Assembly: GCA_951799425.1 (NCBI GenBank)
Contig: OX637393.1
Coordinates: 33,285,244 to 33,349,243, forward strand
From: Ilex aquifolium
Taxonomy: Eukaryota > Streptophyta > Magnoliopsida > Aquifoliales > Aquifoliaceae
Length of the DNA: 64,000 bases
Direction of reading: 5' to 3'
The position numbers were made by a program, and so were the translations under genes. The notes beneath the pieces were generated by a model. It was not told where the DNA came from, did not search any database, and was given only the letters and a program-made list of their open reading frames with translations. Position 1 is the first letter of the stretch. Each line of letters opens with the position of its first letter. Positions 1-11,529 of this stretch are shown here, one piece after another.

Positions 1-945
1 TCACAAGGTGGTAGGAAGAAGGAATGGCCTTGATTGAGTTTTGGGATGGCCTCCCTAGGATGACGTTGTAGGTAGAAGGTGCGTCCACGATAAGGAATTA
101 CAAAGTAGTAATGGTTTGAGCTTCTCCTTGCCAATACCCCACTTCTCAAAGGCTCCTAAGAAGATGATATCAGTAGAGCTCCCGTTATCGATGAACAAAT
201 GATGCACAATCTTGTTTACGATAATTGCCTTCACAACCAGAGGGTCGTCATGGGGGATTTGGCACCCCTCGAGATCAAAGTATGAGAAAGTAATCTTGAA
301 GCTAAGGCCGGAAGCCTTTTGTACTGTTTGAACTTCAAGGAATTCTTCTGTCTAGACCTTCCTTACATGGGCCTTCCTAACCAAGCTGGATTCTCCACCG
401 CCTGTGAAGCCTCCAAATATTACTCTGATTTCACCTAGAGCCTACTGATGTTGTTGATGTCATGTTGGGGCTGTTCTTGTTCTCGTTCAGCTCGTTCTTC
501 ACATTCTCGAGCAACAAAGCACCTAAGCTGCCCCATTTGTATTATAAACTCGATTTCTTTCTTGAGCTGGATGCACTCGTCGATATCATGACCATGATCT
601 CGATGGAAGTTACAATACTTTGTGTGATTCCTCTTGTGAAGATCAGACATCATCTTGGATGGCCATTTGATGTACCTCTCGTTTTGAACCTGGTGTAACA
701 TTTGAGCTATTGAGGTGTTGAGTGGAGTGAATCGCTCAGGTGTGAACCAAGGTTGCAAATTAGGCTATAGGGGTCCCAAACAATCTCTTATGTCTCCCCT
801 CTTCTTGACGAATGGTCTCGTTCATGGCTTCTTCTAGAGATGGACTCCTTCTTTTATTTTTCTCAAAGTGTTGCTCAGGGGTGGTTGATGAGCCACACTT
901 TGAAAGGAAAGCCTCTTCCCCATTGATGTACTTCTCGGCCTTCGC
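1..945 (-). mobile_element. Tat-1 (outer Tat-type gypsy), protease and gag part
   Basis: Minus-strand remains of a Tat-lineage Ty3/gypsy polyprotein, closely matching the whole copy Tat-2 in this window. About 1-400 reads as the retropepsin region, with a short D-N-G-S-S-like active-site stretch near 190-220. About 435-760 carries the Tat zinc-knuckle block (CNFHRDHGHDIDEC pattern), followed by the glutamine- and glutamate-rich linker. About 760-945 carries the gag stretch with the KAEKYINGEEA motif. The sequence stops abruptly at 945, where another LTR element begins; the rest of the gag is found at 51386 onward. The element is broken, and its 3' portion lies left of the window. Family assignment is firm because of the match to Tat-2. 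Confidence 0.9.
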
Positions 946-2952
946 TGTCACGCCCAAATTTTACAAGAGGGTGAGTTAGATAAAATATAATTTTTTATCC
1001 AAAATGCTTGGTGATTTACAATTAGATTGAACACAAAATTCATTTGATTTTAATAAAACATATTTATTTTTCAAAAATTTGGTAGATTTTTGTTTGAAAA
1101 TCGGGTATTCCAAACATCGGCAAAAGCGACCTGCGGGAGCATTATATATAATAAACTAAATCCAACAAACAATCCACATCATATGAACCATAAACAACTA
1201 ACTAATATTCACATCATTCATTTATCACAACATAATCCACTATAAAGCCGGGGTGACCAATGGAGACCCACGAAGTCCTCCCAAACCCAATATTCCTACA
1301 TAAGTTCTGATGGGGGAAAATTTAATCTCAACTAAGGGAAAGGTCCTAGTTGGCCCTACCTTTAGAAATATAACCATTGACTGACCTGCTAGTAAGAAAG
1401 GAAAGCTGGAGGAGTAATGAGCTTAGATAATCAACTTTTCGTAACCTGGTGGAAACCAGAAGGATAGCAAAGCTAATCCCCAATTTTTAGGAACCTTATC
1501 TGCCAAAGACTCGTTCAAATGGTGGATTCATTTACATACAATGAGAAAGATAAGGCAGCCAAGGGATGAGGATAAGATCAAACCCTCGGCAAGTCTTATT
1601 CGGGTGATCAAACAAACTCCTAGCACAATTAGGACTCTGGATGGTTATCCCAACAAAGGATAAAGTCCATAGAAGCCAAGACTCCTCAATCGAAAAAAGA
1701 TCTGGTAAAAACAAATTACCAGGAGAGCCTAGAGTCCACTCTCTCTGGGACACCTATCAAAATACTATAAAAGGGGACCTTTGGGGTAAGACCCAAGAAA
1801 GCATACTAAGCCCAGTTCAATTGCTACACCTTAATTTTCCAAATACTAACTTGAGCGTCGAAGGCTCGACCCCCTAGCACCCCTCCGGTCTTCAACTTAC
1901 TTTTCAAGTACCATAATTGCTGGAAACCTCACCCAGAGCTCGGGAAAAGGTTTAGCCAAGCCCAAATCAACCTCAAACAGATTTCAGAACAGTTGAACAC
2001 ATTTTTTACTCCCAACAAGTTCCATTTACCAAAATTAACACTAACACCATAACTTTGTATTACAATACCCAAAAGAATAACCTCTCATAAGGTAATTAAG
2101 TTTACATCACAAGGTCCTCAAAATACCCTTCAAATAAAAGTTTATTTACAATCACATTTCTATACAATGTTCTAAGAGTAAATATAAAAAGGTTTCCAAA
2201 AGGAGTTCCTCCTAGCCCAAAGCTCCCACAAGTTTTCTTCAACTAAGTCCAAGATGCACGCTAGTGTCTGAAAATATTAATAGGGGATGAGCAACTACAA
2301 CCCAATAGGATAATCATTTTCTCAAGCATATACAAGATTTTAAATGCCACTAATTCATAATTATAATAATAGGTAATGAAATAATTCATCAATAAGTCTA
2401 GGTACATGATAAGTAGTAAGTATTTTTTAATGTACATGATGTACTATCATTTGAAATACATAAGTAAAACATCAAGGAATTTATCACATCAAAACCAAAT
2501 CTCAATGTTACACTATAAAACCTTTCTTCTTAAATCATAATGCAACACCACTTATTTTATAAAGTTCGAAGTGAGAAATCTTTATACAAGTTTATGAATA
2601 ATAAATCTGGTAAAGTCATCATTTCTTGTTTTGAACACAATTCATAAACTTATTCTTTCCAGGTTATTTTTCAAAAATATTAACTCAATGTACTTTCGCC
2701 CCAACCTCACCTCACCTCACCTCACCCCACTTAAGGGGTTTGTTGGAATATTGGCCTATTGATTTCTTGGCACCCAAAATTCATGTATGCTACCTGTACA
2801 GACAAATATCACCAAACCAATACCAATTCACGAATGAACCATCCCCAGAGAATCTTTTGGGTCTTGCGCCCTAGGGTCTCATTGCCCTTCTTGATTTTCA
2901 TGGGAGATGTGTAGAGCACAACTTGTGATGCCACACAGGCCATCACAGAAAA
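946..2952 (-). repeat. Left part of LTR element B (3' LTR and adjoining sequence)
   Basis: AT-rich, non-coding sequence whose first bases form the 3' terminus of a minus-oriented LTR. Around 2700-2735 there is a short CCTCA-type repeat (CCTCACCTCACCTCACCTCACC style). No open frame of interest is seen. A small minus-strand open stretch at 2809-2991 faintly recalls the end of a chromovirus integrase, but I do not claim it. The exact inner boundary of the LTR is unknown because I could not align it convincingly with the right-hand copy. Confidence 0.55.
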
Positions 2953-3767
2953 TGTCACGGGGGTCAAATTTTCACTTGATTTTTTTCTCATGATGGCACT
3001 AAGATCTAAAACTCAGTCTCAGCCAATGCACACAAACGCTTATAGAAACATACTATTGAACAGAATAGGGGCAAGAAGCAAACTCATAGCAGTGCCGCAA
3101 GATTACAGGCCAATTGGCCAAAACTTTTACCTCTCAGCAAGCCTAAAGGAAATCGACTAGGGGTTTGCTTACACAACGTGTACAAACTCTCTTCATTCAC
3201 TTCAGACCCTAGTATGCATATAAATAGCACATAATGGCAGTTAAAAAAGACGAACCACCTACGAAAATGTAGGCACCAATCAGATTCGCCTTCAAGGATT
3301 GTGGAGGCTTTTCCACTTTCCACAAATATGTTGAATGTTTGAGCATTTGTTGTTGATCATGGCTGATTCTACTGAACATGGTTGAGCAATTGCAACTGCT
3401 ATTTGACTCAACCAACAACTATCCAGAATTGCTAGCATGCTGTGTGCACATGCCAACAACTGCACAGAGCCGCCTCACCTAAGTTGCACATGCCGCTAAC
3501 TACTCATAATCGCCTCATATGATGTGCACCTGCCTTCTTTATGAGCCCACATCAGCTGACTTATCTTGTCTACATGCCAAGCCATGCCTAGCCCATGGCT
3601 TGGTTTTCCAAGCTTGCAATGCACCACAATTGAAACCCACTGGCTAGCCTTGCTTCCATATTTTCTTGTTCCCAATGTGCTCATACATGTGCTGCCCTCC
3701 CCAGTAATCCATGGGGCTTCCACCAACAATGGATTTTTCCCAACATGCCCGTGCATGTGCTGCCTCC
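2953..3767 (-). repeat. Left (3') LTR of element C
   Basis: Begins TGTCACGGGGGTCAAATTTTC and is similar over hundreds of bases to 46726-47349 and 49283-49473. Shared stretches include the one around GATTACAGGCCAATTGGCC (left about 3102) and the CCCATGGCTTGG stretch (left about 3591, right about 49300). Such matching at both ends of one gag-pol region identifies it as an LTR. The end at about 3767 (TCCCTCA) is approximate. No gene is seen inside; short open stretches here are by-products of the repeat. Confidence 0.7.
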
Positions 3768-4896
3768 CTCAGCACATGCATGGATTCTACACAACTTGCA
3801 TTTTTCCTTTTTGACATAGAGTTGGTGCTCTCTAAGCCATGAGGACACAACCCTTAGATGGTCTAAGTGATCCTCTAATGTCTCACTACATAACCACAAA
3901 CACAATGATGTAATCATAGAAAACATCATTCATTAGATTGTAGAAAGTAGCTGGGGCATTTGTGAGCACAAACAGAATTACAAGGAATTCAAATGATCCA
4001 TAATGCGTCACACAAGAAATTTTGGATTCATCTCACTGTGCAATCCTAACTTGCCAATACCCAGTCCTTAGGTCCAACTTCGTGTAGAAGGTTGCCTGAG
4101 AGCCTATCGAATAGATCAACATTGTTCGGAATAGGGTACTTGTTCTTGATCATCACTTTGTTCAAGGCCCAATAGTCAATGCACATCTGTAGCAAACCAT
4201 CTAACTTCTTTTGGAACAACACTGGGTCTCTTTATTGTGCCTTTGAGGGCTTCATGCTGCTAGAATCGAGCAACTCGTTCAATTGCCTCCTTAATTCTGC
4301 CAATTCCATGGACGACATCTAGTAGGGGGCATGGGCTAGAGGCTTTGCTCGAGGCTCCTACTCGATTTTGTGGTCAATAGCACGTCTAGGTAGGTTCTTA
4401 AGGAGTTCTAGAGGCATAACATCAGCAAATTCCTCCAAAATTTTTGCCACAGAATTGGGCATTTTAGCCTAAACGTCAAGTTTGATCTCCACCAAGGCCG
4501 TGAGGTATGTCATCTCACCCTTCTATAACCCAGATTTCACTTGCATAGCGGACAACATCTTCACCTTCTGCTTGCCATATCTCTTACTTTGATCTGCCAC
4601 CACTCCAAGTACAAAGCATGTTACCCTCTCATTTGATATTAGCATTCCATTCAGATGTGGCATCAACGCCACCTTTACCTTGGTAAATAACTCATTCCCA
4701 AGGATGACATCAAAGTCGTCCAAGGGTACAACCATCAAACTCATGCAACCTTCCCATAGACCCACCTTCAGGAATATCTCTATCGTGTCACACACTGGAA
4801 TTGCTTTAGAATTGATAACCTTGAGCTTGCAGGATTTCTCTGTCAACTGTAGGCCAAACATTCCTATTTTCCTATACGCAACGAAGTTATGGGTGG
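3768..4896 (-). pseudogene. Element C pol remains (retropepsin through reverse transcriptase)
   Basis: Read on the minus strand, 4523-4896 carries the retropepsin C-terminal part (MVVPLDDFDVILGNE is the family's flap-to-end motif). The stretch down to about 3790 carries reverse transcriptase with recognisable motifs, ending at the block HLRVVSSWLREHQLYVKKEK. The frame is not intact. The 5' part of the protease lies beyond the solo LTR, at 7187 onward. Family knowledge: in Ty3/gypsy elements this order is protease, RT, RNase H, integrase. Only protease and RT are recognised here. Confidence 0.75.
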
Positions 4897-7186
4897 TGTA
4901 AGACCCCGTACTATAATTAAATAAGAATAATATCATATTAATATTTATATTAGGATGAATAAAAGGATTTTAGAAACCTTGAACCATTGTTAAAATATTG
5001 ATCATGAAGTTTGAGTTTCGGACGAATTGACTTCCGCATCAAACTTAGTTTCGAAGGTGTGTAAACTTGAGAAGGGTGATTAGGTAAGTTTCTAAATGAT
5101 TTTAGGTCAAAATAATGCCTCCATTGAATCTGGAAGGTCAAGAAATCTTGGGAGAGGTAATATGAGGTGTATTAGAAGTTAGAAAGTATTTCGAAGTTAA
5201 AGCGCATTTTAGAAAGAATTCAAGTAGGAAGGAATTTGACACTACCTTAGTATTTTAGTCATAAATTTTTAATCTGAACTCGGATAGAGCTGATTTTTGG
5301 AAAATAAAAACTAAACTTCAAGGGCTACAAAAGTTTATTTCACGACGATTTCCTGAATCGACTTCTAAATAGGTGAAAACTGCTCCTGAAATTAAGACAG
5401 AAAGTTGTCACCGTCCGGACCCTCCAAGCACCGTCTGAACGGTACTCCTTATCCAAAAACTTTATTTTTCATCAAAAACAGTGACTTTGAACCGTCCGGA
5501 CGCCCAAGGAACGTTCGGACGCTACGCAAAAAATGGTCCCACTTAGTTTTAGGGTTTTTCTCCGTTTTTCGCCCTATAAATACCATAAGGACGTGCCTTT
5601 AGCCATGTTTCATCAGTTTTCAACCCTAGACAACCCTAGAGAGTGAGAGAGAAGGAGAAAACACAAGATTCAAAAGGGATTCTCACGTTGGAACGGATCA
5701 AACACGCTAGGTTTACACACAAACTACGGGATCAAGGTAAGGGATTCTTCTCAAGTTCTTTCATTGAGACTTAGGGTATTATATATGTATGTTTTCAATC
5801 TTCTTGATAGTTATATGGTAAATATTTATGATTTCTTGGTTTCTTTATCATTGAAACATAGTTTTGAACAAAATACATGTTTGGGTTCAAAGAGTATTTG
5901 TTCTTGAATTTCCCAAACCCTAGTTTTGCTAAATACATGTTTGATTGTGAAAAATACATGGATTCTTGATTTCTAAATTCCTATTCTTGATTAAATCATG
6001 TTTTCATCTAATACTTGATCTTGTTCCAAGAAATTATGATTTTTGGCAAAACCCTAGAATTTTGAATATCGAAATTGTGAAGGTTTTCTTGATATGATCT
6101 CTTGCATATTTTAATTCCTTTATTATTGTAGTATATTGAGAATTATGCAATTGTGATACTTGAATCATTAATGAAAATTGTGATTGGTTAAGATTGTGGT
6201 TGTTGAGAAATTTGTGGTTTCATCTCTTGTATGGTTTGTTGTGATGGATTTAAATTGCCTTCAAGAGCTGTCGTAGAGTGTTAGAGGTTAGTCTATCCCA
6301 ATGAGGGTGAGATGGTTGCCTAACACTTGTAGTTGATTGTTGTTTGTGAGAGCAACCACTATTGTTCACGTAAGTTCGAGGCTGAGGGATGGTATACCTT
6401 TCCTTGGAAGGATTCGTCAATGTCGTGGGAGACGGTATATGCCCTTCCTAAAGTAGTTTGTGATTTGGCCCTGCAGGGAATGATTGAGATTATGTGGTTG
6501 TGATGAGTGAACGAGGTAGAATCGTTGTGTAGATTCCTGAGAAGCAACTTACATACATGAGAATGGGGATGAACCAACATACATGAGAATATGGAATGAT
6601 GATACTGAATTATTTATTGAATGCTTTAATTTATTGCAAGTTTATTCCTGTCATTTATTTACTGTATTTCGTACACTTGAGATCATTACAACTGTCATGA
6701 TTTTACTCTTAAAAATTTATATATACTATTTTCCAAAAGAGACTTGCCTTCTTTTTATTGTTTTAAAACCTTGTTGGGATTTGAGAGGGATTTCCTACGG
6801 GTTTTTGCTCACTCCTACAACACATTACAGATTTTGGTAGCAAGGAGGATGTCAAGTTAGATGAGCAAGTTGATCTCAAGAATGGAGAGGGTCAGTATAA
6901 GGATCCTGAAGTGGAGGCTTAGAGATGCTTCGTCTTAGTCTAGATTATTTTATTTGAGAGATTTCTATGAAACAATGTTTTAGTTAGTTTTTATTATTCC
7001 GCTACTAGATATTATTTGGTTTTGAATTGTAAGTGGGAGAAGTTACAATATTTTATTGACTTTAGTATTTATTTTTTTTATCAGATGGATGAATGGTTTA
7101 TTATTTAATGGTTATTACTAGTTGCTCTCATGATTGGATGGTTTCTAGATAGTAATGCCTTCTAGGGTGGATTTTGGGACATTACA
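4897..7186 (+). repeat. Solo LTR (Tekay/Del-like), inserted in element C
   Basis: A 2290-base sequence from TGTAAGACCCCG to GGGACATTACA, flanked by GGTGG (4892-4896) and AGTGG (7187-7191), a 5-base target copy with one difference. It contains a TATA box (TATAAATA at 5575-5582) followed by a CT/AG-rich leader, the usual U3-R-U5 layout. It has no internal coding region or primer site, so it is a solo LTR left by recombination between two LTRs. It sits in the protease region of element C. Its ends resemble those of element B, so both likely belong to one broad LTR family. The clade name is inferred from the end sequence only. Confidence 0.8.
5575..5582 (+). promoter_or_regulatory. TATA box of the solo LTR
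   Basis: TATAAATA within GCCCTATAAATACC, followed about 60 bases later by a GAGAGTGAGAGAGAAGGAG leader. The position inside the LTR fits the U3/R border. Confidence 0.6.
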
Positions 7187-8327
7187 AGTGGCACCCGTGT
7201 CCACCATAGCTAGAACTTCGTTGCCATTCACCCAAGTCTGCACAAACATAAGTCCTTTGCGGAGTTGCTGAACCTTTCCCACAGTGATTGCGTTTAGTAA
7301 CTATAGAGTATTAACATGATTGGGGCATGCATCACCACTGTCATCCCCACTTTCAACAACGGGGCACTCAACTTCTCCCTCTTGAGGCAGTCTTTGATGT
7401 GATGGGGGCCACCATAAAGAAAGTAACTATAATCAAAGTTTTTCTTCTTCTGGCGATTGTCTGGATTTTTAGAGTCACCACTGTTCTTCTTTTTCTTCCA
7501 ATCTGCCTTCTTTGAGTCTTTGGAAGTGCCAGCCTTGTCTTTCTTGCTGCCACCATCTTTCTCTTGCTTTTTAGAAGGGCCTTGATTGCTTTCATCTTGA
7601 AGTCAACAAGGTTGTCTGCAGTAGTGATGTTAGTGGGAAAATCACCTACCCCCTGCCTACACAACTTAACTTGTGCCCAACCTTGCAAACCGAACATGAA
7701 ATTGAAGAGTTTTTCCTCTTCAAACATGTTCTTGATATCTAGCATCATGGAACTGAACTCCTTCACGTAGTCACGAACAGTGCCAGTGTGCTTCAATTTC
7801 TTGATAGAATCCCTAGCAAACCATGTCATGTTGCTAGGAAACAATTGATCCTTCAACTCCTTTTTCAGTGTATGTCTCAATTTTAGCTCATCTTGTAGAG
7901 GCAGCATCCTCATTTCGGATTCGCCACTAAAGCTTGGCATCGTCGAAAAGGTATATATTGGTTATAGTCACTTTCTCTCCAACAGGCACATAGGAAGTTT
8001 TGAAGTATTGTTCCATGTTCCATAGAAAGTTCTCTAGTTCCTTGACACTCTGGGTACCGCCGAAGGCCTTGGATTCAGGGACCTTGATCTTCGAAGACAT
8101 CTCGACCATAGTAGGTCGAGAATGCATGGCCCTATTCACCAAGTTCAGTTTGTCCTCAAGATCTTTTAGGTTGGTCTTGATAGCATCAGTGAGGAACAAA
8201 ATGTCCTCCATCATCGTCATAAGCTTAGCGTCGGCGTTGGCCACATAGCTGTTGAAGGCCATCCTCAAGTCGGCAATCTAAATAGTGTGTTGCTCCATCT
8301 GCACAGACACGCTGGTTGCAGCATGAC
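7187..8327 (-). pseudogene. Element C gag and start of protease
   Basis: Minus-strand gag remains. 8268-7927 holds the N-terminal part, with the recognisable stretch ending YLFDDAKL. 7940-7368 holds the gag core (DQLFPSNMTWFARDSIKKLKHTG region), typical of chromovirus gag, followed by a lysine- and arginine-rich tail. At 7187-7260 the protease start is visible just before the solo LTR. The very start of the gag lies at 46625-46698, on the far side of Athila-1. Bases 8323-8327 (ATGAC) are the left target copy of the Athila-1 insertion. The frame is broken. Confidence 0.8.
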
Positions 8328-8979
8328 TGATTAGCACAAAATATTGCATATTTCATGTGCCATTACATTCCTTTTTCACTTACTTTTGCGGATTAAATGA
8401 GCGAAATTGCACTACTTAAGCTATTAACGAAGATTCGTTGTGTTTGCAGAGAAAAGGGGCTAAATGATGATAGATAAGCCCTATCATGGTGTTCAAGACA
8501 ATTGGAGTTGAGAACGAGGCTTGAGGAGAGCTCATGAGGTGGAGGAACCAAGATTTTTGCAAAACCAGGAAGAACCTACTGGTATGACCTACCGATAGGT
8601 TGAGCCCACTGGAGTGAAACCTACCGGTAGGTTTCCATCGACCTACCGGTAGGTTTTACTGAAACAGCCCAGATTCTGCATGTCAAGCTCTGCCACTTTG
8701 ATGGTCCCGCCAGACATTCTCCTACCTGCCCCTGCCTCTCCCAACACCATGGACATCCCTCTTGCACCTCTTCTTGGACTTTTGGATGTTTGATCATTAA
8801 TGAGGAAAGAGGAGAGAAAATGTGCTGGGTGTGGAGACAAGACCTGCACCAAACCTGTCCAGCCCATCCCTCTTCAGCCCCTAGGCATGGTGATCACATT
8901 AGATAGCTAGTGCAGGACTCCAGGGACGTTTTTTGGCAAGGGGAGGAGACCATTGTATAGATATAGCATATAGATTGTA

Positions 8980-9017
<38 letters not shown>

Positions 9018-9961
9018 AAGGAAGAAGATGAATAGTGCTAGAGAGAGAAGTTAATATTCTGCATTTTCTTTCCATACATTGTCTTGTAATCTCTTGTAAG
9101 AATCTTCCAAGCTTTGCTCTGAATCTTTAATGCCATTTATTTCAAGTTGATTTTAAGTTTAATCTTCTATTCAAGCTTTCACTATTAATGCATTCATGTT
9201 CTTCATTTTCTTAGTTTTAAAATAGGTATTAAATGCATTCTCTTTTAGTTTACGTTTTCTTGCCTTAATTTAGCTAAAATCTTCATTTCTTTATCATGCC
9301 TTCTCATTACATTGTTGTCTTTACCTTAAGCATGAGTAGCTAAGTATTCAAGTTGGCTAATCCAAGGGAGACCTCCTCTTGGGTATGTCATTTCAACTCA
9401 TTTTCTTTCCTCCCCTCGGTGTACGATGGTTCGGTTTGACTGGGTTGAGTGTGGACATGGTTGTGAGTCTTTGATATTCTGTAGACTTGTCACAGTTTAT
9501 GCTTGGATCCTCACTTCCATCTTGTCCCGAGCTTCCCACGAATCAATCGTTCATCTATGCACCATTGGAGGAAGGTTTCGAGTTGACTTGGCATTCCCAT
9601 TGGAGTGAACCTTTTGGATTAGCCAACACTTGTTTCCCATTCCAAATTCATCACAACACAAATCACAAACCAATTCCAAACAACAAAAGATTTTACACTT
9701 TTCTTTCACCAAAATCACCTTCTACACGATTCACATCCTTCCCTGGGGAGACGACCTTGGAATACCTCCAAGTAAAACACGACACGCAAAAATCTTCTTG
9801 CGCTTGGGAAGCATTTTTGTTCACTCACACATTTTATTTTCCACCATTCCCTTGCCCTTTCTTTTGACATCATTCCAAGGGAGAGTGACACTCCCCCCTT
9901 TCACATATACATTGAGGGAAGATGTTAGGAGGTTAGGAACAACAAGGAAATACTTCAAGCA
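8328..9961 (+). repeat. Left (5') LTR of Athila-1
   Basis: 1634 bases from TGATTAGCACAAAATATTGC to GGAAATACTTCAAGCA; matches 44947-46619 along its length. In U3 it carries an array of CCTACCGGTAGG-like palindromes at 8575-8655. A (GA)n tract lies at about 8982-9015, just after the TATA-like stretch TATAGATATAG (about 8957-8967). The last 500 bases hold open stretches that appear in both LTRs and are not genes. Confidence 0.93.
8575..8655. promoter_or_regulatory. ACCGGT palindrome array, U3 of Athila-1 left LTR
   Basis: Four imperfect to perfect copies of the 12-base palindrome CCTACCGGTAGG within about 80 bases, separated by short spacers. The same array is at 45193-45319 in the other LTR and a related one is at 43190-43258. 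A regulatory role is inferred from position only. Confidence 0.5.
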
Positions 9962-9965
9962 TTTT

Positions 9966-9983
9966 TGGCGTCGTTGTCGGGGA
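9966..9983 (+). other. Primer binding site of Athila-1
   Basis: TGGCGTCGTTGTCGGGGA lies 4 bases after the left LTR. It is close to the Athila/Tat primer site TGGCGCCGTTGCCGGGGA seen intact in Athila-2 and Athila-3. That site is conventionally paired with tRNA-Asp in Athila-type elements. Confidence 0.85.
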
Positions 9984-10169
9984 AGGCAAGCGTTGAATCA
10001 AGAAGGTGATTTCCGGACAACGGAGGTAAGTCCCGTGATGGTCATCATGGGCTGAGGTACGTTGATCCTTGTATATACTTTTATTTGGCTGCATTTTTAA
10101 TTGTAGATAGTTTTGTTATATGTGGGGACAGGACGATCAAAACCTATTAGTTAGACAACCCTTGGGCCC
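9984..10169 (+). other. Leader of Athila-1, before the Tat-2 insertion
   Basis: Non-coding leader between the primer site and the Tat-2 insertion. Its last five bases GGCCC (10165-10169) are the left target copy for Tat-2; the right copy is at 23996-24000. Confidence 0.7.
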
Positions 10170-10480
10170 TGATGGTGTAAACCTCCGGATACGAGCTAAG
10201 GAACCAGATTAATTGGCGTGAACAGTTTGCATGGGGACTAATATGGCATCTGAGCTACAAGGCTCATGAAGTGGAGAATGAAAGCTCTAATTAGTCGTGT
10301 ATAATGTGTGAAATACGGTGGAAATATAGTGGTTCACCGGCCAGTGAGCTCGGCTAGTCCACTCTCTAATGGAGGCTCTTGCTCCTTCTTCTTTATTGAT
10401 GAATTGAAGGTGTTACAGTCGAATACTCAGGGAACTAGGGTTTCAAAAAATCTCTCTATTCTAATGGGGGATATCTCTTT

Positions 10481-10490
10481 CTTTTTATAG
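10481..10490 (-). promoter_or_regulatory. TATA box in Tat-2 3' LTR
   Basis: CTATAAAAAG on the minus strand, at the same offset in the 5' LTR (23596-23605). About 390 bases of U3 precede it in element orientation. Confidence 0.65.
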
Positions 10491-10749
10491 CCTCATATTT
10501 ACCTCTAATACGAGACTATCCTACATTGAAGGGATCGTGCCCTATCTTCATCCACAATTCCGGAGTTACCTAAATTCCTTATGGCTGGCTTTAAACGGAG
10601 AGATCTTTGCCTTCTTCTGTGGGATCCTCCTTAGTTTTAGGAGGAGATCATGGTTAAATACGGGTTTTCTGCCTCGGATTGGATTCTACCTCCTTAATAA
10701 GGGTATCCGAGTCGTCTTGTTGTTCCCTCAGCATTTCTCCTCTCGCGCC

Positions 10750-10852
10750 TTCGACTAGGAGCTCTTAGTGCTGACTGGATGAGCTCTGCTCATGGCTAGG
10801 GGAGCTCAGCTTATTTTGCCTGAGCTCCCGAGCTGAGCTCTCTTACTGAGCA
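10750..10852. promoter_or_regulatory. GAGCTC palindrome cluster in Tat-2 U3
   Basis: Five GAGCTC or near copies in about 100 bases, several arranged as longer inverted repeats such as GAGCTCCCGAGCTGAGCTC. The same cluster is in the other LTR (about 23865-23967). The same core builds the hairpin array at 16950-17675. Function is unknown. Confidence 0.45.
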
Positions 10853-10880
10853 CGTGCCAGTTTTATTCTGGGTATCATCA

Positions 10881-10900
10881 GTTGCCCCCCAGCCCTTGCC
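10881..10900 (-). other. Polypurine tract of Tat-2
   Basis: On the minus strand a GGGGGGCAAC stretch directly precedes the 3' LTR (plus strand GTTGCCCCCC after 10880). This is the expected priming site for second-strand synthesis. Confidence 0.75.
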
Positions 10901-11529
10901 TTGAGTTAGCTCAGGCAGGGGATGACTTGTACAAGACGAGTTAGACGTGCGTGTGGCTGGCACGTGGCTGGAGGATTTCTGACGGTTTTATAGCCATCAT
11001 GACTTTCCTCGATTCCCGCGCACGTCTCAGCCCATGTCTCCCAGGCTTTAAATGCTTAAAACGGCTATCTAAACTGCTTCTTCGCACTATTCATCTTCTT
11101 TACTGCCCTTCGTCTCCGCTCTCTCTGTGATCCCAGTCCTTCTTGCCTTGGTTTTTCTATTTTCTTGCCTGAAATCGAATTTCCGGACCTCGTTTCGAAG
11201 ACTTGCGACGCCTCCTTTTCCGATTTCGTTCCAAGCTCCTGTTTGCCACTATCCCTGGGTTAGGTACGTCCTTTGCCCTTATTTCTTCCTTTTTTGCTCT
11301 GGATCCCTCGAGTTCGAGGTGGTTATTGCATTTTTGGGCTTTTCGGTTCTTTTATTTTTGGAATCGTGACCATTGTCTAGCCCCACTTCACCACTTCGTG
11401 GATTGGGGTTCTGTAGTTCATATCCTTGCTGTTGGGAGCCACTGTGTTGATTCCCGGGTCATTAGAGAGTGCCTGACTAATCCCCCTTTGCTCTATCGCT
11501 CTTTCCATCTTCCTTTTTCTCTCCCTATC

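Larger units (their letters stand above)
10170..10880 (-). repeat. Tat-2 3' LTR
   Basis: 711 bases from TGATGGTGTAAACC to GGGTATCATCA, nearly identical to 23285-23995. In element orientation U3 begins at 10880. GAGCTC palindromes cluster in U3 at about 10750-10852, and the TATA box lies on the minus strand at 10481-10490. Short plus-strand open stretches inside recur in both LTRs and are not genes. Confidence 0.97.

Noticed and set aside
2809-2991. A possible chromodomain end of element B
   Set aside because: Only a loose resemblance over about 20 residues; too weak without a profile search.
3496-3929. Several overlapping Cys/His-rich open stretches around 3.5-3.9 kb
   Set aside because: They come from a CATGCATG-type low-complexity part of the element C LTR and are matched by shadows on both strands.
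8982-9015. GA microsatellite as a separate feature of interest
   Set aside because: It is part of the LTR leader and much shorter in the other LTR; simple slippage explains it.
9426-10055. Plus-strand open stretches in the last part of the Athila-1 LTR
   Set aside because: They recur in the right LTR at 46073-46514 and overlap in two frames. They look like LTR sequence, not a gene.
10308-10758. Small open stretches in the Tat-2 LTR, repeated at 23423-23873
   Set aside because: Identical in both LTRs because the LTRs are near-identical. No protein features.
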